Shown here: positions 35,228 through 43,464 of the stretch, one piece after another | Numbering within the stretch: position 1 is the stretch's first letter | Layout: every line of letters starts with the position of its first letter | Origin: Burkholderia ubonensis | GTDB taxonomy: Bacteria; Pseudomonadota; Gammaproteobacteria; Burkholderiales; Burkholderiaceae | Assembly (NCBI RefSeq): GCF_902833085.1 | Contig: NZ_CADFEB010000015.1 | Span: 25,867-89,866 of the forward strand | DNA length: 64,000 nucleotides | Direction: 5' to 3' | Notes under the pieces: generated by a model | Database searches by the model: none | Told to the model about the DNA's origin: nothing | What the model saw: the letters and a program-made list of their open reading frames with translations, nothing else | Made by a program: the position numbers and the translations under genes

Positions 35228-36310
35228 ATGACATCGCAAGCCCCGCGGACCCGTTTTCGGGCAGGATTCCTGATGGCCGGCGCGACAGGCGCCCTTTGCG
35301 CCGCGCCGCTCGTGCACGCGCAGTCGAGCGTGACGCTGTACGGCGTCGCCGACGCCTTCGTCGGCTCGGTGAAGGCGCCCGGCGGCCGCACGGCGATAGT
35401 GCAGTCGGGCGGCGGGATGACGACGTCGTTCTGGGGAATCGGCGGCACCGAGGATCTCGGCAACGGCAACAAGGCCATCTTCGTGCTCGAGAGCTACTTT
35501 CAGCCGCAAAGCGGCGCGTACGGCCGCTACGCCGGGGACAGCGCGTTTTCGCGCAACGCATACATAGGACTGCAGACGCGGTTCGGCCAGCTTCGCGTCG
35601 GCCGCATCACGACGCCGCTGTATCTCGCGACGATCCAGTTCAACCCGCTGTTCAATTCGTACACGTTCTCGCCGATGATCTTCCATACGTTCAAAGGCGC
35701 GGGCGCCGAGGGCGTGGTCGGCGATTCGGCGTGGAACAACGCGCTCGCCTATACGAGCCCGACGTTCGGCGGATTCAATGCGGGGCTGCTGTATGCCCTC
35801 GGCAATACGGCCGGCCGCAACGGCGCGAAGAAATGGAGCGTCAACGCGAACTACGCGCGCGGGGCGTTCGCGGCCGCCGCGGTGTTCCAGTACGTGAATT
35901 TCAGCGCGACGCCCGGCGATCTCGGCGGCGCGCTCGCCGCGGCGCCCGGCCTGTCGAGCCAGCGCACGGTGCAGATCGGCGCGTCGTACGACTGGCGTGT
36001 CGTGAAGCTGTTCGCGCAGTACATGAACGTCGCGAACCGCGCGCCGCGCGGCAACTTCCACGGCGATACGGTGCAGGCGGGCGTCAGCGTGCCGATCGGC
36101 ACCGGTTCGCTGCTGGCGAGCTACGCGTATACGCATTCGAGCGGGGCGAGCGGATCGAGTGCCGACGGCCAGCATCGCAGCACCGGCGCGCTCGGCTACG
36201 ACTATCTGCTGTCGAAGCGCACCGACGTCTATTCGGCGATCAAGGTCGATCACGTCGGCGGGCTGTCGACCGGCATCACGTACGGCGCGGGCCTGCGCAC
36301 GCGTTTCTGA
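35228..36310 (+). CDS. trimeric outer-membrane porin (OmpC/Omp32 type)
   Basis: The protein has 360 residues. The signal peptide ends LVHA-QSSVTLYGV, where the mature betaproteobacterial porin sequence always begins. Further matches are SFWGIGGTEDLGNGNKAIFV, YIGLQTRFGQLRVGRITTPL and the C-terminal strand GITYGAGLRTRF ending in Phe, needed for outer-membrane assembly. The start at 35228 follows GGGAGGAG. As first gene of the catabolic cluster and next to the palindromic operator, it probably admits the cluster's anionic substrate. Confidence 0.95.
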   Translation: MTSQAPRTRFRAGFLMAGATGALCAAPLVHAQSSVTLYGVADAFVGSVKAPGGRTAIVQSGGGMTTSFWGIGGTEDLGNGNKAIFVLESYFQPQSGAYGRYAGDSAFSRNAYIGLQTRFGQLRVGRITTPLYLATIQFNPLFNSYTFSPMIFHTFKGAGAEGVVGDSAWNNALAYTSPTFGGFNAGLLYALGNTAGRNGAKKWSVNANYARGAFAAAAVFQYVNFSATPGDLGGALAAAPGLSSQRTVQIGASYDWRVVKLFAQYMNVANRAPRGNFHGDTVQAGVSVPIGTGSLLASYAYTHSSGASGSSADGQHRSTGALGYDYLLSKRTDVYSAIKVDHVGGLSTGITYGAGLRTRF

Positions 36311-36409
36311 CGGAGGCGCGCGATGCGAGGCTTCCCGCGCGGTTTCCCGCGCAGTTTCCCGGTTTACCCCGATACATCGGACGCTTGCATTCCATTTTTG
36401 ATGCAGGTA

Positions 36410-36425
36410 GTCTAAATATTTAGAC
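36410..36425. promoter_or_regulatory. perfect GTCTAAATATTTAGAC operator before the small gene
   Basis: This is a perfect 16-base palindrome ending 12 bases before the start of the 107-residue gene, close enough to block its ribosome binding site or promoter. It is the best copy of the recurring motif. Confidence 0.6.
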
Positions 36426-36437
36426 GAGGAGGCGAGC

Positions 36438-36761
36438 ATGAATCTTTTGGACGCCACGCAGTGGCTGGCACAGGACATCGTCGGCTTTTCCGACATTCAC
36501 CGGTTCGCCACGCGCTGCCGGGACGCGGCGGCGCCGCACGGGCGCGAATCGGCGGCGCTGGTGCTGCTCGCGCAGGCGGCCGCGACGTTCGCCGAGCGGC
36601 AGGAGGGCGTGGCGGTCTGCACGGAGACGGTGCAGGCGTTCCTCGCCGAGCTGCGCGAGCACGCGCGACGCCTGAGCGACGCGAGCCAGCACTCGGACGA
36701 CGCGTTGCTCTCGGCGCTCAACGGCTTCGCCGCGCAGGTGTCGAAGGAACTGGTCGTCTGA
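36438..36761 (+). CDS. small cytoplasmic protein of the catabolic cluster, function unknown
   Basis: The 107-residue protein is all-helical by composition, with no signal peptide or membrane segment (MNLLDATQWLAQDIVGFSDI; ESAALVLLAQAAATFAERQE; LSALNGFAAQVSKELVV). GAGGAGG at 36425-36431 gives a strong ribosome binding site. It begins just after the perfect palindromic operator and ends about 110 bases before the permease gene. No family is recognised. A role as accessory or chaperone for the oxygenase is only a guess from position. Confidence 0.7.
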   Translation: MNLLDATQWLAQDIVGFSDIHRFATRCRDAAAPHGRESAALVLLAQAAATFAERQEGVAVCTETVQAFLAELREHARRLSDASQHSDDALLSALNGFAAQVSKELVV

Positions 36762-36796
36762 CGCGCGGCGCCGGCGCCGATCCGCTCGCGTCGTTT

Positions 36797-36812
36797 GTCT
36801 AAAAAAAACGAC
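36797..36812. promoter_or_regulatory. half-conserved operator before the AAHS permease gene
   Basis: GTCTAAAAAAAACGAC keeps the left arm of the recurring motif but only part of the right. It is nested in a larger dyad (CGTCGTTT at 36789-36796 with AAACGACG at 36806-36813), which could instead be a weak hairpin. Confidence 0.35.
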
Positions 36813-36870
36813 GAGCGGCCGCGATGCGGAGCGCCGGCATCGATCTCCTCTCCTCACGATACGGACAATC

Positions 36871-38118
36871 ATGGAAGCGAACCTTCGATCCACCGCGGCC
36901 GCGCCCGCCGGCGCACCGCCCGAGCGGGTGTCGCGCTACGCATGGAAAGTGCTGGCCGGCTCGGCCATCGGCTATGCGATGGACGGCTTCGACCTGCTGA
37001 TCCTCGGCTTCATGCTGCCGGCGATTTCGGCGTCGCTGCAGCTCGGCGCGCAGCAGGCGGGAGCGCTCGTCACGTGGACGCTGGTCGGCGCGGTCGCGGG
37101 CGGCGTGATCTTCGGCGCGCTCAGCGACCGCTACGGCCGCGTGCGCGTGCTGACGTGGACGATCCTGCTGTTCGCGGTGTTCACCGGGCTGTGCGCGTTC
37201 GCGCAGGGCTTCTGGGATCTGCTCGCGTACCGGACCATCGCCGGCATCGGCCTCGGCGGCGAATTCGGCATCGGCATGGCGCTCGCGGCCGAAGCGTGGC
37301 CGGCCAGCAAGCGGGCTCGCGTGTCGTCGTACGTGGCGCTCGGCTGGCAGAGCGGCGTGCTCGCGGCGTCGCTGCTGACGCCGCTGCTGCTGCAGACGGT
37401 CGGCTGGCGCGGCATGTTCGCGATCGGCGTGCTGCCCGCGATCGTCGCCTGGGTGCTGCGCAACAAGCTGCACGAGCCGGAAGTGTTCGTCCGCAGCAAG
37501 CAGCCGGCGCGCACGGGCGCGCGTTTCCGGCTGCTGTTCGCCGATGCGCGCACGGCCCGCACGAGCATCGGCATCGTCGTGCTGTGCGCGGTGCAGAACT
37601 TCGGCTACTACGGGATCATGATCTGGATGCCGACGTTCCTGTCGAAGCAGCTCGGCTTCTCGCTGACGAAATCCGGGCTGTGGACCGCGGCGACCGTGCT
37701 CGGGATGATGGCCGGCGTCTGGGTGTTCGGACACCTGGCCGACCGGATCGGCCGCAAACCGACGTTCCTGCTGTACCAGGTCGGCTCGGTGGCGATGGTG
37801 TTCGCGTATTCGCGGCTGACGGACCCGGCCACGATGCTGTGGGCCGGCGCGCTGATGGGCATGTTCGTGAACGGCATGGTCGGCGGCTACGGCACGCTGA
37901 TGTCCGAGGCGTACCCGACGGCCGTCCGTGCGACCGCGCAGAACGTGCTGTGGAACGTCGGCCGCGCGATCGGCGGCCTCGGGCCGCTCGTCGTCGGCGC
38001 GCTCGCCGCGCGCTACTCGTTTCAGATCGCGATCGCGATGCTGGCCGCGCTGTACGTGCTGGACATGATCGTCACGGTCACGCTGATTCCGGAGCTGAAG
38101 GACCGCGCGCTCGACTGA
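36871..38118 (+). CDS. MFS transporter, aromatic acid:H+ symporter (AAHS) type
   Basis: The 415-residue protein has twelve hydrophobic segments. The first helix motif GYAMDGFDLLILGFMLPAIS carries the Asp-Gly-x-Asp pattern of AAHS transporters for benzoate-like acids. GALSDRYGRVRVL is the loop-2/3 motif and GHLADRIGRKPTFL is its repeat in the second half. GIGLGGEFGIGMALAAEAWP is the loop seen in the family. It should import an aromatic or heterocyclic acid with protons. It precedes the PyrK/PyrD-like pair by 40 bases and shares their direction. Confidence 0.92.
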   Translation: MEANLRSTAAAPAGAPPERVSRYAWKVLAGSAIGYAMDGFDLLILGFMLPAISASLQLGAQQAGALVTWTLVGAVAGGVIFGALSDRYGRVRVLTWTILLFAVFTGLCAFAQGFWDLLAYRTIAGIGLGGEFGIGMALAAEAWPASKRARVSSYVALGWQSGVLAASLLTPLLLQTVGWRGMFAIGVLPAIVAWVLRNKLHEPEVFVRSKQPARTGARFRLLFADARTARTSIGIVVLCAVQNFGYYGIMIWMPTFLSKQLGFSLTKSGLWTAATVLGMMAGVWVFGHLADRIGRKPTFLLYQVGSVAMVFAYSRLTDPATMLWAGALMGMFVNGMVGGYGTLMSEAYPTAVRATAQNVLWNVGRAIGGLGPLVVGALAARYSFQIAIAMLAALYVLDMIVTVTLIPELKDRALD

Positions 38119-38157
38119 CGCGCCCGCCGTCCGGCCAATCGCAACGAGGAGAAAACC

Positions 38158-39018
38158 ATGGACGTGATCGATGCGGCGCGCACTTGCGCGCAGCCGTGGG
38201 CGGCCAGCGTCGCCACGCACGCGTGCGACGTGGTCGCGCATCATGCGGTGAACCGGCGCTATCGCTATCTGCGCGTGCGCGCCGACGCGCCGCTCGCGAG
38301 CGTCACGCAGGCCGGCCAGTTCTATCAGCTGGTCTGCCCCGTCACCGATCGGCACCGGCCCTTCCTGCCGCGCCCGATGAGCGTGTACGGCGTCGGCCCC
38401 GGCGCCGGCGAAATCGAGTTCCTGTACAACGTGACCGGCGAAGGCACGCGCGCGCTCGCGCGGCTCGGCGCGGGCGACCGGCTGCCGATCGTCGGGCCGC
38501 TCGGCCGCCCGTTCACGCTCGACCCCGGCGCGCGGCGGCTGCTGCTCGTCGCGCGCGGCGTCGGGCTCGCGACGATGGCGCCGCTCGTGCAGCGTGCCGC
38601 ACGCTCGGGCATCGCGCTGACGGTCGTGATGTCGGCGCGCACGCCGGACGACCTGATGACTGCGGAATTCCTGCGCGGCGCGCCGGCCGACGTGCATGCG
38701 GTGTTCGACAGCGACGGCACGTCGGCGGTCGCGAACGTCGGCGCGCTGCTGCGCGACGCGATCGCGCGCGATCGGCCGGACGCGGTCTATACGTGCGGCT
38801 CGCAGCGGCTGCTCGCGCTGCTGCAGCGCGTGCTCGCCGACCATCCGTCGATGCGCGGCGAGGTCGCGCTCGAGCAGCGGATGGCGTGCGGGATGGGCGT
38901 GTGCCTGTCGTGCGTGCGGATGTTCGACGACGGCGAAACCCGCGCGTTCCGGCGTGTGTGCCGCGAAGGCCCGGTGTTCGCGATTCGCGACGTGGTGGCG
39001 GAGGTGGAATTTGGCTGA
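38158..39018 (+). CDS. PyrK-like FAD/[2Fe-2S] electron-transfer subunit
   Basis: The protein has 286 residues. The FAD-binding barrel includes RPMSVYGVGPGAGEIEFLY; the NAD-binding part follows (LLLVARGVGLATMAPLVQRA). At the C-terminus Cys244, Cys249, Cys252 and Cys268 (ACGMGVCLSCVRM ... VCREGPVF) form the [2Fe-2S] site of PyrK, the partner of class 1B dihydroorotate dehydrogenase. It passes electrons between NAD(H) and the PyrDB-like subunit. The downstream gene overlaps it by 8 bases. Placement in a catabolic cluster, not with pyrimidine-biosynthesis genes, suggests degradation; this is inference. Confidence 0.9.
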   Translation: MDVIDAARTCAQPWAASVATHACDVVAHHAVNRRYRYLRVRADAPLASVTQAGQFYQLVCPVTDRHRPFLPRPMSVYGVGPGAGEIEFLYNVTGEGTRALARLGAGDRLPIVGPLGRPFTLDPGARRLLLVARGVGLATMAPLVQRAARSGIALTVVMSARTPDDLMTAEFLRGAPADVHAVFDSDGTSAVANVGALLRDAIARDRPDAVYTCGSQRLLALLQRVLADHPSMRGEVALEQRMACGMGVCLSCVRMFDDGETRAFRRVCREGPVFAIRDVVAEVEFG

Positions 39019-39991
39019 CCTGACCGTACGCGTGGGCGAACTGCGCCTGCGCAATCCCGTGATGCCGGCGTCCGGCTGTTTCGCGATCGAGTATCGCGAT
39101 GCGCTCGACCTGGGCGGGCTCGGCGCGCTCGTGATCAAGAGCGTGTCGCCCGTCAGCCGTCCGGGCAACCCGACGCCGCGCGTCGCCGACGCGGGTGACG
39201 GCATGCTGAACTCGATCGGCATTCCGAGCCGCGGCATCGACGACTACGTCGAGCACGTGCTGCCCGCGTACACCGGCCACGGCACGCCGGTCGTCGCGTC
39301 GGTGTCCGCCGATACGGCGGATGCATTCGCGAGCGCGTGCGAGGCGCTGTCGCGGCCGGACGTCGCGGCGATCGAGGCGAACATCTCGTGCCCGAATCTC
39401 GAGGCCGACGGCATGGCGTTCGGGATGGACGCGGGCACGACCCGGCAGGTCGTCGCTGCGATCCGCAGGCGCACCGGGCATCCGCTGTGGGTGAAGCTGA
39501 CGCCGAACGCGGGCAACATCGCGACGGTCGCGAAAGCGGCCGAAGACGCCGGCGCCGATGCGGTCGTGATGGGCAACACGGTGCTCGGCATGTCGATCGA
39601 CGTGCGCACGCGCCGGCCGTCGCTCGGCAACGTGATGGGCGGCCTGTCCGGGCCGTCGATCAAGCCGATCGCGCTGCGGCTCGTCCACCAGTGCTACCGC
39701 GCCGTGTCGATCCCGGTGATCGGCTGCGGCGGCATCCGGAGCGCCGCCGACGCCATCGAGTTTCTGCTCGCCGGCGCGAGCGCGGTGCAGGTGGGCACCG
39801 CGTCGTTCCGCGATCCGGGCGTGATGCGCACGATCATCGACGGGCTCGAGCGGTTTTGCGCGGACGAGGGCATCGGCGCGATCGCGTCGCTGACCGGGCA
39901 GGTCAGGCTCGACGCCGATCTCGGCGAGCGGTGGCGGCGCTTTTGCGAGGCGCCGGCACGCGCGGGCGGCACGCCGGCGGAGGCGCGATGA
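39011..39991 (+). CDS. PyrDB-like dihydroorotate/dihydropyrimidine dehydrogenase subunit
   Basis: TTG start with GAGGTGG just before it, overlapping the PyrK-like gene. The 326 residues contain LRLRNPVMPASGCFAIEY, the orotate-loop equivalent GMLNSIGIPSRGIDDY, NISCPNLEADGMAFGMD with Cys127 at the catalytic-base position of class 1 enzymes, PLWVKLTPNAGNIATVAKAA and the FMN phosphate loop GCGGIRSAADAIEFLLAGAS. This is a class 1B type FMN enzyme. Betaproteobacteria usually make pyrimidines with the class 2 enzyme, so this copy is probably catabolic, reducing or oxidising a pyrimidine-like ring. Confidence 0.92.
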   Translation: MADLTVRVGELRLRNPVMPASGCFAIEYRDALDLGGLGALVIKSVSPVSRPGNPTPRVADAGDGMLNSIGIPSRGIDDYVEHVLPAYTGHGTPVVASVSADTADAFASACEALSRPDVAAIEANISCPNLEADGMAFGMDAGTTRQVVAAIRRRTGHPLWVKLTPNAGNIATVAKAAEDAGADAVVMGNTVLGMSIDVRTRRPSLGNVMGGLSGPSIKPIALRLVHQCYRAVSIPVIGCGGIRSAADAIEFLLAGASAVQVGTASFRDPGVMRTIIDGLERFCADEGIGAIASLTGQVRLDADLGERWRRFCEAPARAGGTPAEAR

Positions 39992-41319
39992 ACGCGCATG
40001 CTGACTGGCCGGGCGCGCCGGCGGACGGCGACGCGCTCGGGCTCGCGACGCACGACGCGGCGGCGCAGCCGCTTGCCGAACTGACGGCGCTGGCCGGGCA
40101 GTGGTTCGACGAGATCCGCGCACTGTCGGCCGACGGCGCGGGCGTCACGCGCGAGAGCTACGGCGCGAGCGAAACGGCGGCCGCGCAGCGGCTCGCGGAG
40201 CACGCGGAACGCGAGGGCCTCGCGGTGCGCACCGACCGCGCGGCCAACCTGGTCTTCAGCCTGCCCGATGCGGATCAGCAGGCGAGCGCGATCTGGGTCG
40301 GCTCGCATCTCGACTCGGTGCCGCACGGCGGCAACTACGACGGACTCGCGGGCATCGTCGCGGGGCTGCTGTGCCTCGTCGCGCAACGGCGCACCGGACG
40401 CGCGTCGCCGCGCCCGCTGAACGTGATCGCGCTGCGCGGCGAAGAGAGCGCGTGGTTCGGCAAGGCCTACATGGGATCGAGCGCGCTGTTCGGCCGGCTG
40501 AAGCCGGACGATCTCGCGATGAAGCATCGCAGCACCGGCCGGTCGCTCGCCGACTGCATGGCGGCGGCGGGCGTCGACGTCGACGCGGTGCGCGCGGGCA
40601 AGCCGCTGTTCGACGTGCGGCGCGCCCATGCGTATCTGGAGCTGCACATCGAACAGGGGCCCGTGATGGTCGCGCGCGGGCTGCCGGTCGCGGTCGTGTC
40701 CGGCATTCGCGGCAACGTGCGGCACAACTCCATCAGCTGCATCGGCGAGGCCGGCCATTCCGGCGCGGTGCCGCGCAGCCTGCGGCACGACGCGATCTTC
40801 GCGGTCGCCGAGCTGATCACGCGGCTCGACGAGCACTGGCGCCGGCTGCTCGAACGCAACATCGATCTCGTCGTGACGACCGGCATCGTGTCGACCGACC
40901 AGGACGAGCATTCGATCTCGCGGATTCCCGGCCAGGTGCATTTCAGCTTCGAGGCGCGCAGCGAGAGCACGGAGACGCTCGACGTCTTCCATGAGCTGCT
41001 GCTCGCCGAATGCAATTCGATTGCGCGCGAGCGCGGCGTGCGGTTCGATTTCGACCGGCGGCTGTCGAGCGCGCCGGCGCGGATGGATGCCGCCCTGCGC
41101 GCCGCGCTCGCCGACGCGTGCGCGCGGCTCGACGTGCCGTTCGCGACGCTGCCGAGCGGCGCGGGCCACGACGCGGCGCTGTTCGCGAACGCGGGCGTGC
41201 CGAGCGGGATGCTGTTCGTGCGCAACGAGCACGGGTCGCACAACCCGCACGAGGCGATGTCGATCGACGATTTCATGCTGGGCGTGCGGGTGCTCGCCGA
41301 TACGATTGCGCGGCTCTGA
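39988..41319 (+). CDS. M20-family Zn hydrolase (N-carbamoyl amino acid amidohydrolase / beta-ureidopropionase type)
   Basis: Overlaps the pyrD-like stop by ATGA, so it is translationally coupled. The 443 residues carry the metal motifs of the HyuC/allantoate amidohydrolase branch: GSHLDSVPHGGNYDGLAGIV (His near 107), ALRGEESAWFGKAYMGS, LHIEQGPVM, GEAGHSGAVP and SGAGHDAALFANAGVPSGML. Enzymes of this branch cleave carbamoyl groups from N-carbamoyl amino acids, the products of opened dihydropyrimidine or hydantoin rings. This fits a ring-reduction then ring-opening route with the PyrDK-like pair, although no cyclic amidohydrolase gene is present in the window. Confidence 0.93.
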   Translation: MNAHADWPGAPADGDALGLATHDAAAQPLAELTALAGQWFDEIRALSADGAGVTRESYGASETAAAQRLAEHAEREGLAVRTDRAANLVFSLPDADQQASAIWVGSHLDSVPHGGNYDGLAGIVAGLLCLVAQRRTGRASPRPLNVIALRGEESAWFGKAYMGSSALFGRLKPDDLAMKHRSTGRSLADCMAAAGVDVDAVRAGKPLFDVRRAHAYLELHIEQGPVMVARGLPVAVVSGIRGNVRHNSISCIGEAGHSGAVPRSLRHDAIFAVAELITRLDEHWRRLLERNIDLVVTTGIVSTDQDEHSISRIPGQVHFSFEARSESTETLDVFHELLLAECNSIARERGVRFDFDRRLSSAPARMDAALRAALADACARLDVPFATLPSGAGHDAALFANAGVPSGMLFVRNEHGSHNPHEAMSIDDFMLGVRVLADTIARL

Positions 41320-41364
41320 GCGGTGCTGCAGGAGGCGAGGCGACTGTGGACGATGCGCTGCCGC

Positions 41365-41925
41365 TCACGCAGGCGGGACGTCCGCGCCTGTGCCGCCGTC
41401 CGCACGCCGCACCTGCGCGAGCACGAACGCGTAGACGTCGTCGAGCGCCGACACGATGCGCGTACCGGCCGCAACGCCGTCGAACGCGCCCGCAGGCCCC
41501 ACGCAGATCAGCGGTTTCGCGAAGCGCGTCGCGAGGCGGATCTCGTCGAGCGTGCCCTTGCTTCCCGGCAGCGCGACGACCACGTCGCTCGTCAGCACGT
41601 TCACGTAGTTGCGGCTCAATGCGTCGTCCGGCGCGTCGGCTTCCTTGCGCGGCAGCGGCGTGACGATGGGCAGGTCGATGAACGGATTCGGATAGCCGGC
41701 GATCGGCACGAAGCCGAACAGCGGGTGCGGTTCGCTCGGCACGATGCCGATCGAGCGGCCGCGGCGCCCCGGCGTCGTCGCGAACGCGCGCGCGGCCGAC
41801 AGCATCACGCCGCGGCCGGCGCCCGTCAGCAGGTCGAATCCTTGCGCGGCGATCCACGCACCGAGCGGCGCCGCCAACTCCGGCCATTCGTTCTTGCCCG
41901 AGCCCATCACGCCAATGATCGCCAT
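41365..41925 (-). CDS. LOG/SLOG-superfamily Rossmann protein (TIGR00725-like)
   Basis: The 186-residue protein is a nucleotide-binding Rossmann fold: IGVMGSGKNEWPELAAPLGA, LLTGAGRGVMLSAARAFATT, GIVPSEPHPLFGFVPIAGYP and VALPGSKGTLDEIRLATRF. The PGSKGTLDE motif parallels PGGxGTxxE of lysine-decarboxylase-like LOG proteins. It is the only gene in the cluster on the minus strand, so it interrupts the hydrolase-oxygenase order and may be a recent insertion or a separately controlled gene. Its ligand is unknown. Confidence 0.88.
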   Translation of the reverse strand: MAIIGVMGSGKNEWPELAAPLGAWIAAQGFDLLTGAGRGVMLSAARAFATTPGRRGRSIGIVPSEPHPLFGFVPIAGYPNPFIDLPIVTPLPRKEADAPDDALSRNYVNVLTSDVVVALPGSKGTLDEIRLATRFAKPLICVGPAGAFDGVAAGTRIVSALDDVYAFVLAQVRRADGGTGADVPPA

Positions 41926-42089
41926 CTTGTCCTCCTGGTTGGCCGACGCGCGGCGCGCCGATCCCGGCGATCGTTCGCACCGTCCGTCTTTTTAATTATA
42001 CACATCGACCGATTTTCGTGAGTGAGGAGCCGATGACGGCCTGAAAATTGTGGATTTTCCCGCCTTGCATTTTTCCTTCACTTTATTTA

Positions 42090-42105
42090 GTCTAAAAAAA
42101 TAGAT
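42090..42105. promoter_or_regulatory. GTCTA-N6-TAGAT operator before the Rieske oxygenase gene
   Basis: GTCTAAAAAAATAGAT matches nine of ten arm positions of the recurring dyad. It lies in an AT-rich patch about 95 bases before the oxygenase start, within an otherwise empty 274-base gap. Confidence 0.55.
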
Positions 42106-42199
42106 TTATTGACGAGCGCATCGCGGCCTGAAGGTTGGCCGGTACGCAGACGTCTCCGGGGCGATACAGCCCGCTACAACCTGAGAGAGAGGTGTATTC

Positions 42200-43426
42200 A
42201 TGCTTGACCACGCCACCAACGAAGTGCTGACCCGCGTGGGGCCGGGCACGCCGTGCGGCGACTTGCTGCGTCGCTACTGGCATCCGGTCGGTTATTCGTC
42301 GGAGCTGGCTGAAGCCGGCCAGACGAAGCGCGTGCGGATTCTCGGCGAGGATCTGGTGCTCGCGCGCACCGGCAACGGCGGCGTGCTGCTCGTGCAGGAG
42401 CGTTGCCCGCATCGCGGCGCGTCGCTGCTGTACGGCTTCGTCGAGGAGGAGACGATCCGCTGCGCGTATCACGGCTGGCTGTACAACGCGGCCGGCGAAT
42501 GCGTGGAGCGGCCGTTCGAATCGGCGAAGGCGAGCCGCGTCTGCAAGAAGCTGATCGACAGCTATGCGACGCACGAATGCGGCGGGCTGATCTTCGCGTA
42601 CATGGGGCCGGCGGAACACAAGCCCGCGTTTCCGAACTGGGACATCCTCGTGCGCAACGACGGCGTGCGCCATTTCGAGGTGCAGGACGATCTCGCGTGC
42701 AACTGGTTCCAGGTGCAGGAAAACGCGGTCGACGTCACGCACACGTTCTACACGCACTCGAAATACTTCGAGCACCTCGGCATGCGCGACGCGTCCGGGT
42801 TCGGCAAGCCGTTCAAGCGGTTCGGCTTCCAGCGCTTCGACTGGGGCATCGTGAAGAGCTGGGAGTACGAAGGCGAGGGCCGCGGCTGGGGCAACCTGAT
42901 GGTGTTCCCGAACATGCTCCGGATCATGACCGAGATGCACTGGCGTGTGCCGGTCGACGATACGACGACGCGGATCGTCTGGGTGTCGTTCACGCCGAAC
43001 GCGGACGGCGCGCAGCCGCAACCCGACGCGGCGCCGAAGATCATCCGCCAGCCGGCGCGCACCGACGCATCGGGCCGCTACCTGATGAACACGTTCATGA
43101 GCCAGGATGCGATGGCGGTGGAGACGCAGGGCCCGATCTTCGACCGTTCGCGCGAGAACCTCGGCGCGTCCGATCGCGGGATCGTGATGTTCCGCCAGAT
43201 GCTGCAGGAGCAGATCGACGCGGTCGCGCGCGGCGAGCGGCCGGTCGCGAACGCGTACGGCGGCGCGCCGGACGTGACCGACCTGCGCGAATGGATGGGC
43301 GGCTATCTGCCGATGAGCTGCGCGCCGGACCCGACGTTCCGCCAGCAGCGCGAATTCGGCGACATCTTCGACGAGTCGCACGTCGAATACGAGATCCCGG
43401 CGAACTCGCCGGTGATGCGCGCTTGA
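42200..43426 (+). CDS. Rieske non-heme iron oxygenase, large subunit (phthalate 4,5-dioxygenase type)
   Basis: The 408-residue protein has the Rieske ligands Cys69-x-His71 and Cys88-x2-His91 (RCPHRGASLLYG and CAYHGWLYN). The mononuclear-iron region NAVDVTHTFYTHSKYFEHLG supplies two His near residue 180, and it has the C-terminal MGGYLPMSCAPDPTFRQQ. It belongs to the branch without a small subunit, which includes phthalate dioxygenase and O-/N-demethylases. GAGAGAGG precedes the start. The cognate reductase is encoded two genes downstream. The presence of the hydrolase and PyrDK-like genes suggests a nitrogen-containing ring as substrate. Confidence 0.95.
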   Translation: MLDHATNEVLTRVGPGTPCGDLLRRYWHPVGYSSELAEAGQTKRVRILGEDLVLARTGNGGVLLVQERCPHRGASLLYGFVEEETIRCAYHGWLYNAAGECVERPFESAKASRVCKKLIDSYATHECGGLIFAYMGPAEHKPAFPNWDILVRNDGVRHFEVQDDLACNWFQVQENAVDVTHTFYTHSKYFEHLGMRDASGFGKPFKRFGFQRFDWGIVKSWEYEGEGRGWGNLMVFPNMLRIMTEMHWRVPVDDTTTRIVWVSFTPNADGAQPQPDAAPKIIRQPARTDASGRYLMNTFMSQDAMAVETQGPIFDRSRENLGASDRGIVMFRQMLQEQIDAVARGERPVANAYGGAPDVTDLREWMGGYLPMSCAPDPTFRQQREFGDIFDESHVEYEIPANSPVMRA

Positions 43427-43464
43427 GCGGCGCTGCGATCGGCGGGCCGGGCCGCGGGGCCGGC

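Noticed and set aside
36799..39237. An 812-codon minus-strand frame opposite the AAHS permease and PyrK-like genes
   Set aside because: No domain, repetitive Arg/His/Ala sequence; the opposite strand carries coherent families with overlapping start and stop codons.
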